A stretch of DNA of 64,000 nucleotides from Lewinella sp. IMCC34191 (GTDB taxonomy: Bacteria > Bacteroidota > Bacteroidia > Chitinophagales > Saprospiraceae): the NCBI RefSeq assembly GCF_003390935.1, contig NZ_QNQZ01000002.1, positions 1 through 64,000 on the forward strand, given 5' to 3'. The position numbers and the translations under genes were made by a program. Positions 54,412 through 63,385 of this stretch are shown here, in pieces; the first letter of the stretch is position 1, and every line of letters begins with the position of its first letter. The notes under the pieces were generated by a model. It was not told the origin of the DNA. It did not search any database and saw nothing but the letters and a program-made list of their open reading frames with translations.

Positions 54412-55352
54412 TCGCTCCGTCCACCCCCTTCCAGAAAATCGACGTTCCGGCGTAGGCCACTGAATTTGGTCCGCTTCACCGCCGATTTTTGAAACACCTT
54501 GCGAAATACCTGCTCGGTCATTTCCGTCCATTCCCGTTTACCCATGCCCGCCAAATCCGGATGTGGTAGGAAGGCCGGTTCCGAGTGGGGCGTACTGAAG
54601 CGGTTCCACGGACACACCTCCTGGCAGATATCACAGCCAAAAGCCCAGCCGGCCATCCGCCCCCTGAACGCTTCGGGTATGGCCTCCTTCAGTTCGATGG
54701 TAAGGTAGCTGATGCATTTACTCCCGTCTACGATGTATCCCTGGGGGCTAATCGCATCGGTCGGGCAGGCATCGATGCACCGGGTGCAGGTACCGCAATA
54801 ATCTTTGATAGCGGAATCCACCGCCGGATCCAGGTCACTGATAATCTCCGCGAGAAAGAAGTACGAACCCGCTTTGGGATTCAGTAGCAGGGTGTTCTTA
54901 CCGACCCAGCCTACCCCAGCGCGTGCCGCCCAGTCTCTTTCCAGTACGGGCGCACTGTCGACGAAAACGCGCCCGTCGATGGAAGCTCCGATGTAATCCT
55001 CTAACCGAGTGGTAAGCTCCCGTAGTTTGCCCCTGACCACGCGGTGATAATCTTCTCCGTACGCGTAGCGCGCCAGCTTCGGAGCTTCCTGGCTGGGTAA
55101 ATCATCTGCCGGGAAGTAGTTGTACAGCAGGGAGATGACGGAGCGTGCACCGGGAACCAGTTTGGTAGGATCTACCCGCTTATCGAAGTGATTTTCCATC
55201 CAGCGCATCGTCCCGTGGTTACCGGCGTTAAGCCAGGCTTCCAGTCGTCGCTCCTCGGGCTCCATCCGCTCGGCCCGCGCGATTCCGACGTAAGGGAACC
55301 CCAGGTCGTAGGCGGATTGCTTGATGTGGTTTGCCAGTGCGGTAGGATCCAT
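54408..55352 (-). CDS. queG: epoxyqueuosine reductase
   Basis: 314 aa. Cobalamin-dependent enzyme of the last step of queuosine synthesis. The two [4Fe-4S] motifs are YCGTCTRCIDACPTDAIS (about residues 184-201) and CDICQEVCPWN (about 239-249). N-terminal ARYAYGEDYHRVV is the conserved cobalamin-side motif. Separated from gldK by a hairpin terminator. Confidence 0.95.
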   Translation of the reverse strand: MDPTALANHIKQSAYDLGFPYVGIARAERMEPEERRLEAWLNAGNHGTMRWMENHFDKRVDPTKLVPGARSVISLLYNYFPADDLPSQEAPKLARYAYGEDYHRVVRGKLRELTTRLEDYIGASIDGRVFVDSAPVLERDWAARAGVGWVGKNTLLLNPKAGSYFFLAEIISDLDPAVDSAIKDYCGTCTRCIDACPTDAISPQGYIVDGSKCISYLTIELKEAIPEAFRGRMAGWAFGCDICQEVCPWNRFSTPHSEPAFLPHPDLAGMGKREWTEMTEQVFRKVFQKSAVKRTKFSGLRRNVDFLEGGGRSD

Positions 55353-55361
55353 AGAAAACGG

Positions 55362-55393
55362 AACGGCCGCCCCGGTAATCCGGAGCGGCCGTT
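55362..55393 (-). terminator. hairpin between gldK and queG
   Basis: Perfect 9-bp stem AACGGCCGC / GCGGCCGTT (55362-55370 and 55385-55393) with a further CCGG/CCGG pair in the loop. On the minus strand it follows gldK and is followed by a short T-run, so it probably terminates gldK. Confidence 0.7.
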
Positions 55394-55414
55394 AAGTTAA
55401 GCGCTGAAATATTT

Positions 55415-56647
55415 CTAGAAGTCGTTGATCGAGCGGCCGGTGAAGGACATCACGTTCCGGAAGCCAACGTAAGACTTGGTCGTATCCTGGTACTCAAACG
55501 TCCGGGTACCGTTCTGGAGGTAGAAGCTGATGTCTTTCCAGCTGCCTCCGCGGATAACTTTCCGCTTGTAGGAGACGGGGTCGTCGTCCTTGGCATTGTA
55601 GCGGATGTCCGGGTTGAAATCGTGGATGAAGCTGGTTCCGTTCTCCTGGAAAGCAGTGATGGTCCACTCGGATACGTTACCGGCCATGTTGTAGAGGCCG
55701 TAGTCGTTGGGGTAGTAGGCGTCGACCGGTACGGTGTAGGAACCGCCGTCGTCAGCGTAGTTGCCGCGGCCGGGCTTGAAGTTAGCCAGCAGACACCCCT
55801 TGCTGTTGCGAACGTAAGGGCCACCCCAGGGGTAGGGAGCGTGCTCTTTACCACCACGGGCGGCGTATTCGAATTCGTATTCGGTGGGCAGACGGAAGCT
55901 CTCGATGAGCGCTTCTTCGTTGTAGCTGTTCCAGAGGGTGGTCCGCCAGTGGCTAAAGGCGCGGGCCATGTGCCAGTCGATACCCACAACTGGGTAATTA
56001 TCGTAAGCGGGGTGGCTGAAGTACACCCGGGCCATCGGCTCGTTGTAGGCGTAAGCGAAGTCACGTACCCAGACCAGGGTATCGGGATATACGTTTACGG
56101 TCTTCTCCGTTATGTAGTCGGTGATGCCCTGACCGTCGATGCCGCGGGGGCGGGCCATGGCGGCCTCGGTCCAGTCTACCTCGCTGTAGGTATACTCGTA
56201 CAGGTTGGTGTTGATCTGTTTTTTACCGGCGAAGTAGTCTTCGAGGTAGAGCTCGGAGAGGGCTTCGTCGCTGTAGTCGAGGGGCAGTTCCCAGTCGATG
56301 TTGCCGTTCTCGTCGACGTCACCGAGGATGACGTGGGCGATGGAGTCGCGGACCCAGTCCATGAACTGCCGGTACTCGTTGTTGGAAATCTCCGTGTCGT
56401 CCATATAGAAACCGTTGATGGTCACGGCTTTAGGACGTTGAATGAAAGTTCCCGTGATATCCTCGTCACTGTTACCGACGTGGACGAACCCGGAAGGGAT
56501 GTAGACCATGCCGTAGGGCTGAACGCCCTTCCAGGTAGGACGATCGAGCGATCCGACGAGTTCGCCGGTTTCTCGACTGCCGCCGCAGCTGGATAAAGTC
56601 AGTCCCAGGAGCAGGACGGCCAGAAGAGTATGTAATTGATTTTTCAT
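55415..56647 (-). CDS. gldK: gliding motility / type IX secretion lipoprotein GldK
   Basis: 410 aa from ATG 56647. Lipoprotein signal with lipobox LSSC. The body is a formylglycine-generating-enzyme (SUMF1) fold with typical GldK segments: PYGMVYIPSGFVHVG, MDDTEISNNEYRQFMDWVRD, DTLVWVRDFAYAYNEPM, YPWGGPYVRNSKGCLLANFK and YNMAGNVSEWT. GldK and GldN form the periplasmic ring of the T9SS. Normally gldL, gldM and gldN follow directly; here queG does, after a terminator. The open frame extends back to 56845 but without conserved sequence. Confidence 0.92.
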   Translation of the reverse strand: MKNQLHTLLAVLLLGLTLSSCGGSRETGELVGSLDRPTWKGVQPYGMVYIPSGFVHVGNSDEDITGTFIQRPKAVTINGFYMDDTEISNNEYRQFMDWVRDSIAHVILGDVDENGNIDWELPLDYSDEALSELYLEDYFAGKKQINTNLYEYTYSEVDWTEAAMARPRGIDGQGITDYITEKTVNVYPDTLVWVRDFAYAYNEPMARVYFSHPAYDNYPVVGIDWHMARAFSHWRTTLWNSYNEEALIESFRLPTEYEFEYAARGGKEHAPYPWGGPYVRNSKGCLLANFKPGRGNYADDGGSYTVPVDAYYPNDYGLYNMAGNVSEWTITAFQENGTSFIHDFNPDIRYNAKDDDPVSYKRKVIRGGSWKDISFYLQNGTRTFEYQDTTKSYVGFRNVMSFTGRSINDF

Positions 56648-56792
56648 GCGCAAAACCGGAATTTTCCTCGTTTTCAAAGGGCGGGGTGTATAGAAGGGGA
56701 ACGTAGGGTAAAACATAGTTAGTATCACAAGTGCGGAACCGCAAGTAGATTTAACAGTTTGGGTTGCTGAATCTGCGGCAAGCCGACATTGA

Positions 56793-57764
56793 TCATTGTT
56801 TGGTCCGTGGGTTAAAGATAATAGGCGGGGGCACACCGGCACCAATTCGCTGCCGGAGATTGTACTTTAGGGTCAATTCATGACTCCCGTCCTGAACTGT
56901 GCGCAGATCCGAGAGCGTAAGATCGTAGGCATAAGCCACCGATAGTTTGTCGCTCAGGTTCAGACCGGCCATCACTAGAATGGCATCCGTGGAGTTATTA
57001 TTGTAACCGCGGTACGCTAAACCGCCAAAAATGTTTTCATCGTACTGCGCGATCAGGCCCGTAGTTACCTGGTGCTGAACGCCGTCGCTCATGGCTCCCA
57101 CCAACGGACTGAGCTCCCAGGCCCGGAGAAAATCGAAGCGGGCACGCAGGTAGGCGTGGTACTGCCGCCCCAGCCGGTAATCCAATCCCGGAAAGGCGAT
57201 GACGCTCTCGGTTACGTTTCTCGCGGATATTCCACCCTCCAATCGTTCCGACTGGTAGTAGATACCGGCGGCAAACGTCAGCGTGCCGGCCCCCTCGTTA
57301 CCATTGGGCAAGAGGGCATCATTGTGCTCGATAAAGTTCGGCTCGGGATATTCCCCGTCGGGCGTGCGCAGCGCGGCGCCATTCAGGCTCATTTGGTAGT
57401 ACCGCCCGGAAACGCCGACCGACCAGACGGAGGTGGACGTCACTAACTGATAGCTCCAAGTGGCCCCAAAGCGGTTCAGACTCCGGGCACCCAGCTCGTC
57501 CCGTTCCGCCTCTACTCCGAATCCGCTACTCAGAAAGTAAACGGGCAAGTGGGCGCTGACGCGCTGGCTGCTGGGTTGACCTTCCAGACCGGTCCACTGG
57601 GCTCGGTACGTACCCGTGATACTCAGACTGTTATCCAGGCCGGCATACGCGGGATTGAACTGCACCGGATCCAACCAGTACAAACTATAGTGACCAAGCT
57701 GCTGGGCATGCAGCATGCCACCCGCCAGGAGCAACAGCAAAAAAAAGAGGTAACGGCGGGTCAT
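56793..57764 (-). CDS. PorP/SprF family type IX secretion membrane protein
   Basis: 323 aa. Signal MTRRYLFFLLLLLAGGMLHAQ, then the family start SLYWLDPVQFNPAYAGLDNS (about residues 27-46). The remainder is an outer membrane beta-barrel with GYNNNSTDAILVMAGLNLSD near the C-terminus. PorP/SprF proteins tether or support T9SS cargo. It lies upstream of gldK, the canonical order porP-gldK, and 6 bp after the YyaL-like gene. Confidence 0.93.
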   Translation of the reverse strand: MTRRYLFFLLLLLAGGMLHAQQLGHYSLYWLDPVQFNPAYAGLDNSLSITGTYRAQWTGLEGQPSSQRVSAHLPVYFLSSGFGVEAERDELGARSLNRFGATWSYQLVTSTSVWSVGVSGRYYQMSLNGAALRTPDGEYPEPNFIEHNDALLPNGNEGAGTLTFAAGIYYQSERLEGGISARNVTESVIAFPGLDYRLGRQYHAYLRARFDFLRAWELSPLVGAMSDGVQHQVTTGLIAQYDENIFGGLAYRGYNNNSTDAILVMAGLNLSDKLSVAYAYDLTLSDLRTVQDGSHELTLKYNLRQRIGAGVPPPIIFNPRTKQ

Positions 57765-57770
57765 GTATTT

Positions 57771-59789
57771 CTAGTTCAGCAGTTTACGGACGGCCTCTTC
57801 CGTATCAACCGGTAATCGGCACGTCCGGTTTTCGCAGAGAAAGTAACGTAGTTGCGAAAGGTAGCGGTTTTGTAACATTGGCACCCCTTCCCGGGCTTCC
57901 TCGGCGGCGACGATCAACAATCCGGGTCGGTATTCCGACAAGAATTCGCGTGCCGCGGCCTTGGCATCGTCTCCGGTGATGACCAGTTCCCGCTCCGGTT
58001 GCCGCATGAGTAAGTAGGTTTGCCCCCAGCCCGCAAAGCTGGTCGGGTAGCGCCGAATCGCGCCCCGTATCGCGGACAGCATCCGTTGCGCGCGGTCGCT
58101 ATAGGTGGATTCTTCGGTAAGCCTCCCCAGGCGATAGAGATTCGCCGCCATCTGGGAATTGCCGCTGGGCAGCGCATTATCGTAGAAATCCTTCGTAGCA
58201 ACCGGTAATTCACTCCCCTCGGGCCGGCGCAGGTAAAACATCAGGTTTGCCTCGTCTGAAAATTCCTGCAGTACGATGTCCACGTGCCGGCGGGCGTCGA
58301 TCAGCGCATAGTCCAGTTCAAAGGTGACCTCACTCAAGTCCAAAGCCGCCTCCGCTATGGCGGCATGGTCGTCCAGAAACGCCGGTGCGCCAAGACGACC
58401 ATTCGTCAGGCTTCGGTGCCATTTGCCGTCGTGCAGCAGGCTTTTGACGAGGTCGCGGTACAGTTTCGTTGCTAGCTGCAGGTAATCTTTGTGTCCGGTG
58501 GCGCGGTAGCACCAGGTCCACGCGGAGACGAGTAAGGCATTCCACTGCAGAATCAGCTTATCGTCGGCTCCGGGCGGAATTCGCTGGCGCCGCACTTCCG
58601 CCAACGTACGCCTCGCATCGGCTATCTTGGCCACGGCAACGTCCGTAGGCATGTCCGTGACGGCGGGCAGTGGGCCGGGCCGGTACGGGATGTTCGTATG
58701 CTCTTCCTCCCAGTTCCCTTGCGCCGTGATCCCAAAAAAGTCGGCCACGAGCTCAACGGTTTCCGGGGGAAACAGCGCTTCCAGCTCTTCATAATCCCAA
58801 ACGTAGTACTTCCCTTCGACCCCTTCGCTGTCGGCATCCAGTGCGGCACGGTAACCTCCATCGGAAAGGGCCATTTCGGCCTTTAGCCAGTCGGTCGTCT
58901 CCGCGATAGCCTGTAAGTAGCGGGGGTCGGGCGTAACCATTTGCAGCTTCGCCAGCAAGCGCAGTAGCAGCGCGTTGTCGTAGAGCATTTTCTCAAAGTG
59001 GGGAACCCGCCAGTTCGCATCAACGGTGTACCGACTGAAGCCTCCACCAATTTGATCGTAAATACCCCCGCCAAGCATGGCTCGCATGGCGTGCCCCGCA
59101 CTGTAAATATCATGGTTGTTACCGGTGATGAGGCCGTTGGTCAGGAAGAGTTCCAAAGCCTGGCTCTGGGGAAATTTGGGAGCTCCTCCAAACCCACCGC
59201 GGGCCGCATCGTAGCCGGCGCGCAGCTGCTCCATCATACCCTCGTCCTCCTCCGCTTCCGATTCACCTTCTATCTGAAGCAGCCGATCCGCTCCCGACCG
59301 GAGATTGGTGACCAGTTGCTCGGCCTGGGCAATCACCTGGTCCCGCTCCTCGGCGTACGTACGGCTGAGGTATTCGAGCAGTTCGGTCCAGGAGGGTCGA
59401 TTGTACTTCCGTTCGGGCGGGTAGTAGGTGCCGGCGTAGAAGGGCCGACCGTCCGGTAGTAAAAAGGCGTTTAGCGGCCACCCACCGCCACCCGTAATCG
59501 CCTGGCAGGCATCCATATACACCTGGTCTACGTCCGGCCTTTCCTCCCGGTCCACCTTGATGCATACAAAGTGGTCGTTCATAAAGGCGGCCGTCGCCTC
59601 GTTTTCGAAGCTTTCCCGCTCCATGACGTGGCACCAGTGGCAGGTGGAGTAGCCGATGCTCACCAGGATGGGCTTGTCTTCCCTTTCGGCACGGGAAAGT
59701 GCCTCTTCGCCCCAGGGGTACCAATCGACGGGATTGTGGGCGTGCTGTAGCAGGTAAGGGCTTGTTTCGTGCTGTAATCGATTAGCGAT
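57771..59789 (-). CDS. YyaL/SSP411-like thioredoxin-domain protein, start codon ATC
   Basis: About 672 aa if counted from 59789. The N-terminal thioredoxin-like domain is complete ([20 protein letters not shown], then [20 protein letters not shown]). It is followed by a six-hairpin (alpha/alpha)6 domain with [28 protein letters not shown] and [14 protein letters not shown]. The conserved family start MxNRL reads ATC-GCT-AAT-CGA-TTA, and an in-frame TAA is at 59804-59802. No ATG, GTG or TTG occurs before GTG 59663, which would remove 42 conserved residues. Either ATC is used, or the start is mutated or misread. Function of the family is unresolved. Confidence 0.8.
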   Translation of the reverse strand: MANRLQHETSPYLLQHAHNPVDWYPWGEEALSRAEREDKPILVSIGYSTCHWCHVMERESFENEATAAFMNDHFVCIKVDREERPDVDQVYMDACQAITGGGGWPLNAFLLPDGRPFYAGTYYPPERKYNRPSWTELLEYLSRTYAEERDQVIAQAEQLVTNLRSGADRLLQIEGESEAEEDEGMMEQLRAGYDAARGGFGGAPKFPQSQALELFLTNGLITGNNHDIYSAGHAMRAMLGGGIYDQIGGGFSRYTVDANWRVPHFEKMLYDNALLLRLLAKLQMVTPDPRYLQAIAETTDWLKAEMALSDGGYRAALDADSEGVEGKYYVWDYEELEALFPPETVELVADFFGITAQGNWEEEHTNIPYRPGPLPAVTDMPTDVAVAKIADARRTLAEVRRQRIPPGADDKLILQWNALLVSAWTWCYRATGHKDYLQLATKLYRDLVKSLLHDGKWHRSLTNGRLGAPAFLDDHAAIAEAALDLSEVTFELDYALIDARRHVDIVLQEFSDEANLMFYLRRPEGSELPVATKDFYDNALPSGNSQMAANLYRLGRLTEESTYSDRAQRMLSAIRGAIRRYPTSFAGWGQTYLLMRQPERELVITGDDAKAAAREFLSEYRPGLLIVAAEEAREGVPMLQNRYLSQLRYFLCENRTCRLPVDTEEAVRKLLN

Positions 59790-59937
59790 AGTCGGGGACT
59801 TTTACGTAGAAGGCTCCAGGCTGGAAGGAGTTTAGGCGGCACGGTGGAAACGTTATGGAATGTCCGGGCGGCACTCCCCGGGTATAACTGGCCGTTTCTA
59901 CCTCCCCTTTCGTATTTGACATTTGAATCCGCTTAAT

Positions 59938-60726
59938 ATGAGCTTATCTACGCTAATTCGCGGCCTCGCGTCCGTCCTATTCCTATTTCTATTTGCCTGT
60001 AACGAGGATGCCGCCAACCTACCCCGGCTCCAGGTGCGCCTGACCGACTCCCCCGCCGACTACGAAAAGGTCATCGTGGACGTCGTCGGCGTCGAAGTCC
60101 GCATCGCAGATGGAGACTTCGTAGCGATGGATGAAAACATCGGAGGCAGCTACGACCTGCTGGAACTGACTAATGGTATCGATACGCTGATCGCTAATAG
60201 CGCGCTCCCCGCCGGCGAGCTGACCGAGGTACGCCTGATACTAGGTGACGAAAACTTCGTGCAGATCGATAGCCAACTCATTGCCCTGAGCACGCCCAGC
60301 GCCCAACAGTCCGGATTGAAAATTAAGCTGGAGGACGCAACGCTCGAGCCCGACCACAGCTACCTCATGATCTTGGACTTCGATGCCGGACGCAGCGTCG
60401 TCGAAGCGGGCGGCAGCGGCAAATACAACCTCAAACCGGTCATCCGTGCCAGCCTGCGGGAGATCGCCGACCAGCAAACCGGCCGCATCGGGGGTCTACT
60501 ATCCCCGGCGGACCGCCAGTGGGTCTTTGCCTACCAAGCTGCCGGTGATACGCTGGGAACCTACGCGGATTCTACCGGTGCCTTTCTCCTAATGGACGTA
60601 CCGGCCGGTGCTTACACCGTCGAGGTCGTTCCTTCCGATAGTACGGCCTTCACCAATAAAGTGGTGAAAAATGTAATGGTCGCCGATGGTGCACTCACCC
60701 ACCTCGGAACGCTTGATCTGGATTAA
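59938..60726 (+). CDS. DUF4382 domain lipoprotein
   Basis: 262 aa from ATG 59938; TTG 59923 would add five residues. Lipoprotein signal MSLSTLIRGLASVLFLFLFA with lipobox LFAC. DUF4382 (about residues 33-175) begins LQVRLTDSPADYEKVIVDVV. It is followed by a carboxypeptidase-regulatory-like beta-sandwich (GRIGGLLSPADRQWVFAYQA to the end). Probably exported to the cell surface; function unknown. Confidence 0.82.
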   Translation: MSLSTLIRGLASVLFLFLFACNEDAANLPRLQVRLTDSPADYEKVIVDVVGVEVRIADGDFVAMDENIGGSYDLLELTNGIDTLIANSALPAGELTEVRLILGDENFVQIDSQLIALSTPSAQQSGLKIKLEDATLEPDHSYLMILDFDAGRSVVEAGGSGKYNLKPVIRASLREIADQQTGRIGGLLSPADRQWVFAYQAAGDTLGTYADSTGAFLLMDVPAGAYTVEVVPSDSTAFTNKVVKNVMVADGALTHLGTLDLD

Positions 60727-60807
60727 TTAGGACTCCGGTCAGCATGAAGGGAGAAAATCTGGCTCCGAGCGGTAGTTGTCCGCCCATCAGTGTAATTTGC
60801 CGCTATC

Positions 60808-62022
60808 GTGCAGCAAATCCCTTCCGACCGATTGTCTATTTCCGAGTTGCCCGAATTGCCTTTCCGGCTGGCCAGTCTACTGTGTTTCCTGTTCCTGTTT
60901 CCGCGGGTCGGGTCGAGTCAGGCCGAATACGCGGGGACCGTACGGGACAGCATCAACCGGGAGCCTATTCCCTTCGCCACGGTGTACTTCGACGGGACGA
61001 CTATCGGAACAACCACGAACGAAGACGGTAGCTTCAGCTTATCCCTATCAACCGTCCGGTTACCGGCAACGGTAGTTGTCACCCACCTCAATTATCAACT
61101 GGCCACCCGCAAGGTGGAGCAAGCGGGCCAGGGAGGCAACTGGTTACTGGCACCCGCCCGTAACGAAATGGCCGCCGTGGAAGTCGGGGATCGCAATAAT
61201 CGCGAGAAGAACATAGCCGAGTTTAGCGAACGATTCCTGGGAACCGACGAGTGGAGCCAGGGCGCAACACTGCTTCACCCGGACCGGCTCCGATTTGATC
61301 GAAATTACGAGGTGGACACCCTACACAACGCCGATGTACTCGTGCAGCGATACGGGCTACCCGACGATCTGAGAAAAGTGGAATGGTCCATTGATGGGAA
61401 GTCGCTGACCTTCGAGCAGGCAACGGATCTGCAGGCACAGAGCAACGGATCGCTGCAGGTCGATGTCCCCGCATTGGGGTACCGGGTATCCGTTGACCTA
61501 CAGCGGTTCACGGTCGATTACCGTGCCGGAAGCACCTATGGCCTCGGCAGTTATTATTTCGAGCCGTACGAAGGCCCGGACGGACGGGCCCGTAAAAAAC
61601 ACCGACGTAACCGCCAGCGGGTGTACTACTTTTCCGGACAGCACTTTCTCCGGGCGCTCTTTGAGGATGATCTCGACCGCCAGGGTTTTGCTACTTATGA
61701 GATGATCGACGGCAACGCCCGACCGATAGACTTACGCCCCTATCTGAGTCATGCCTCGGATGGAGAAATGACCATTGCGGGGCTGCAGGATCGTCCCATC
61801 ACCATACTCTACTTTCACGACCGCCGGGGGCAACCCCTGCCACCCGACCGCCGCAAACGGGCGGCGTATACCAGTTCGGTCATGGTAGTTGGTGGCCCCG
61901 AAGCTACGTTCCGAGCCGATGGAACGTTGGGCGACAGCCCGATCGGCTTCGGCGGTGCCATGGGTGCCAGCCAGGTCACCCGAATGCTACCCAGCGACTA
62001 TTCGCCTTCGGATGCGGACTGA
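60808..62022 (+). CDS. carboxypeptidase-regulatory-like domain surface protein
   Basis: 404 aa, apparently from GTG 60808. The signal peptide is within residues 18-38 (LPFRLASLLCFLFLFPRVGSSQ). Next is a CarboxypepD_reg-like sandwich, YAGTVRDSINREPIPFATVYF (about 41-61) and GTTTNEDGSFSLSL. The remaining 290 residues are not recognised. Such proteins in Bacteroidota are usually at the outer membrane. Its last 25 bp overlap the convergent hydroxylase gene. Confidence 0.72.
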   Translation: MQQIPSDRLSISELPELPFRLASLLCFLFLFPRVGSSQAEYAGTVRDSINREPIPFATVYFDGTTIGTTTNEDGSFSLSLSTVRLPATVVVTHLNYQLATRKVEQAGQGGNWLLAPARNEMAAVEVGDRNNREKNIAEFSERFLGTDEWSQGATLLHPDRLRFDRNYEVDTLHNADVLVQRYGLPDDLRKVEWSIDGKSLTFEQATDLQAQSNGSLQVDVPALGYRVSVDLQRFTVDYRAGSTYGLGSYYFEPYEGPDGRARKKHRRNRQRVYYFSGQHFLRALFEDDLDRQGFATYEMIDGNARPIDLRPYLSHASDGEMTIAGLQDRPITILYFHDRRGQPLPPDRRKRAAYTSSVMVVGGPEATFRADGTLGDSPIGFGGAMGASQVTRMLPSDYSPSDAD

Positions 62023-62900
62023 CTATCCCCGGGTTCGACGATAGTCCGGTCAGCTGCACCACGACGCGGAACACTTCCGTCCGGTAGTGCCCAGGGTCGG
62101 ATAGGCTCCCACGGCATCGTGTGCAAACGGCTGACCGTCAGCGAGCGGGCATCCCGGTAGGCCGGCATTCCGATAACCACCTGCTGCTGCGGTAATTCCC
62201 AGCGGTGGGTGCCGTGCAGGCGGTCCCAGAAAGGGAAAACTACGCCGAAATTGCTGTTGAATTCCTCTTCCACGATGCTGTGGTGAATACCGTGCGCCCG
62301 GGGAGTGATAAGACCCAGCGCCAGCATCTTTTCTACCCGCTTCGGCAGGCGTACATTACTGTGGTGGAAGGCGGTACACCCTTCGAAGACGGCTTCGTAC
62401 TCCAGCACCAGCCGGGGATCCGCGCCGATCAGGGCGATCATGCCACCCCGGTAGAGGATGGAAAAAACCTGTTCCCCCAGGTGGAACCGAAAGCCGGTGG
62501 TGACATCCATATCCATGTCGGAATGGTGTACCCGGTGCAGCCGGAACAGCAGCGGCACATTATGGGTGAGCACGTGCCAGAAATAATTCGTGTAATCCAG
62601 CAGCAAAAAACCCAGCACGTAGCGGGCCGGACGGGGAAGGCCCAGCCAGTGGACCAGCCCGAAGCGACGGCGTGACGCGACCGTACCCGCCCAGATCATG
62701 ACGGGCAGCAGCGCCGCGCGTACGACGGCGAATCCGCTGGCCGCGACAGCGGTATTAATGACCGACCGGCGGACTTTGGACTGGTGTTGCTCGCGGAGGA
62801 CCAGCACTTCTTCCAGGAGGTACAGGCCCGCGACGAGGCCAGCTAACACCGGAAAGGCCTTGCGATCGAACCAGGGGAAGTAGAAGCGAAGTTTGGGCAT
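61998..62900 (-). CDS. fatty acid hydroxylase / sterol desaturase superfamily protein
   Basis: 300 aa. About four membrane helices and the histidine boxes FWHVLTHNVPLLFRLHRVHHSD, FHHSNV and HGIHHS, followed by NSNFGVVFPFWDRLHGTH. Di-iron lipid hydroxylase or desaturase by family. The histidine-box layout is close to that of 24587-25402, but the N- and C-termini are unrelated, so it is a distant paralogue. Confidence 0.87.
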   Translation of the reverse strand: MPKLRFYFPWFDRKAFPVLAGLVAGLYLLEEVLVLREQHQSKVRRSVINTAVAASGFAVVRAALLPVMIWAGTVASRRRFGLVHWLGLPRPARYVLGFLLLDYTNYFWHVLTHNVPLLFRLHRVHHSDMDMDVTTGFRFHLGEQVFSILYRGGMIALIGADPRLVLEYEAVFEGCTAFHHSNVRLPKRVEKMLALGLITPRAHGIHHSIVEEEFNSNFGVVFPFWDRLHGTHRWELPQQQVVIGMPAYRDARSLTVSRLHTMPWEPIRPWALPDGSVPRRGAADRTIVEPGDSQSASEGE

Positions 62901-63042
62901 GCTTCATCAAGCACTCCGCATGGTAAAAGGTTCTGCCCGGGGTGCACACTCCCTCTCCGGTGCGCGAAAACCTGAACTTGCTTTCCGGTTGTACTAGCAG
63001 GTCGTTCGAAATTTGCTTTGCTGCCGCTGACGTTCATTTTAT

Positions 63043-63057
63043 CCTGCGCTCCGCCGC
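63043..63057 (-). repeat. dispersed GGCGGAGCGCAGG motif, copy 4
   Basis: GCGGCGGAGCGCAGG followed by ATAAAATG on the minus strand, directly after a TATTTTTG promoter-like box. The right-hand copy at 63360-63375 is preceded by the same TTTTTG, so the two copies share flanks. Confidence 0.65.
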
Positions 63058-63118
63058 AAAAATACGATCAGAAGGCAGGCCGACAGTCTGATTAGGGAGT
63101 AGAAGGGGGACTGCTCAC

Positions 63119-63244
63119 CTACTCCACGATTTCTTCCAGTATGGCATAGCGCAGATTCGTACTCGAAGCGTTCGCCGGGCGGGTACGCAGTACAAAATAA
63201 TAGGGGCGGTGTTGCGCGTCAAGCGATGGGCCGGCGCGGCTAAG
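63119..63244 (-). pseudogene. possible C-terminal gene remnant
   Basis: A 41-codon frame ends at TAG 63121-63119 and is closed upstream by two consecutive TGA codons (63250-63245). It has protein-like composition: it reads QHRPYYFVLRTRP and ends AILEEIVE. It has no start codon. It may be the end of a decayed gene whose upstream part is frameshifted. Confidence 0.25.
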
Positions 63245-63359
63245 TCATCACAGGCTGGAAAGGAGAGCGTTTCGGTTGCGGTACGACCGGGGCGGGGCGA
63301 AATGTTGCTTTTACATTCCCACCGGATACGCTTGGCGTTCCTCGGATGTTACAATTTTT

Positions 63360-63375
63360 GCGACGGAGCGCAGGT
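63360..63375 (+). repeat. dispersed GGCGGAGCGCAGGT motif, copy 5
   Basis: GCGACGGAGCGCAGGT, one substitution from the consensus, followed by AAGATG. Located just past the stop of the last gene. Confidence 0.6.
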
Positions 63376-63385
63376 AAGATGCCAA

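Larger units (their letters stand above)
62901..63385. other. intergenic region with two motif copies and a gene remnant
   Basis: 485 bp without an intact gene. It holds two copies of the dispersed motif (63043-63057 minus, 63360-63375 plus). An exact TATTTTTG box on the minus strand (63064-63057) reads towards the hydroxylase gene, overlapping the first motif copy by one base. A short protein-like remnant lies at 63119-63244. Confidence 0.5.
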
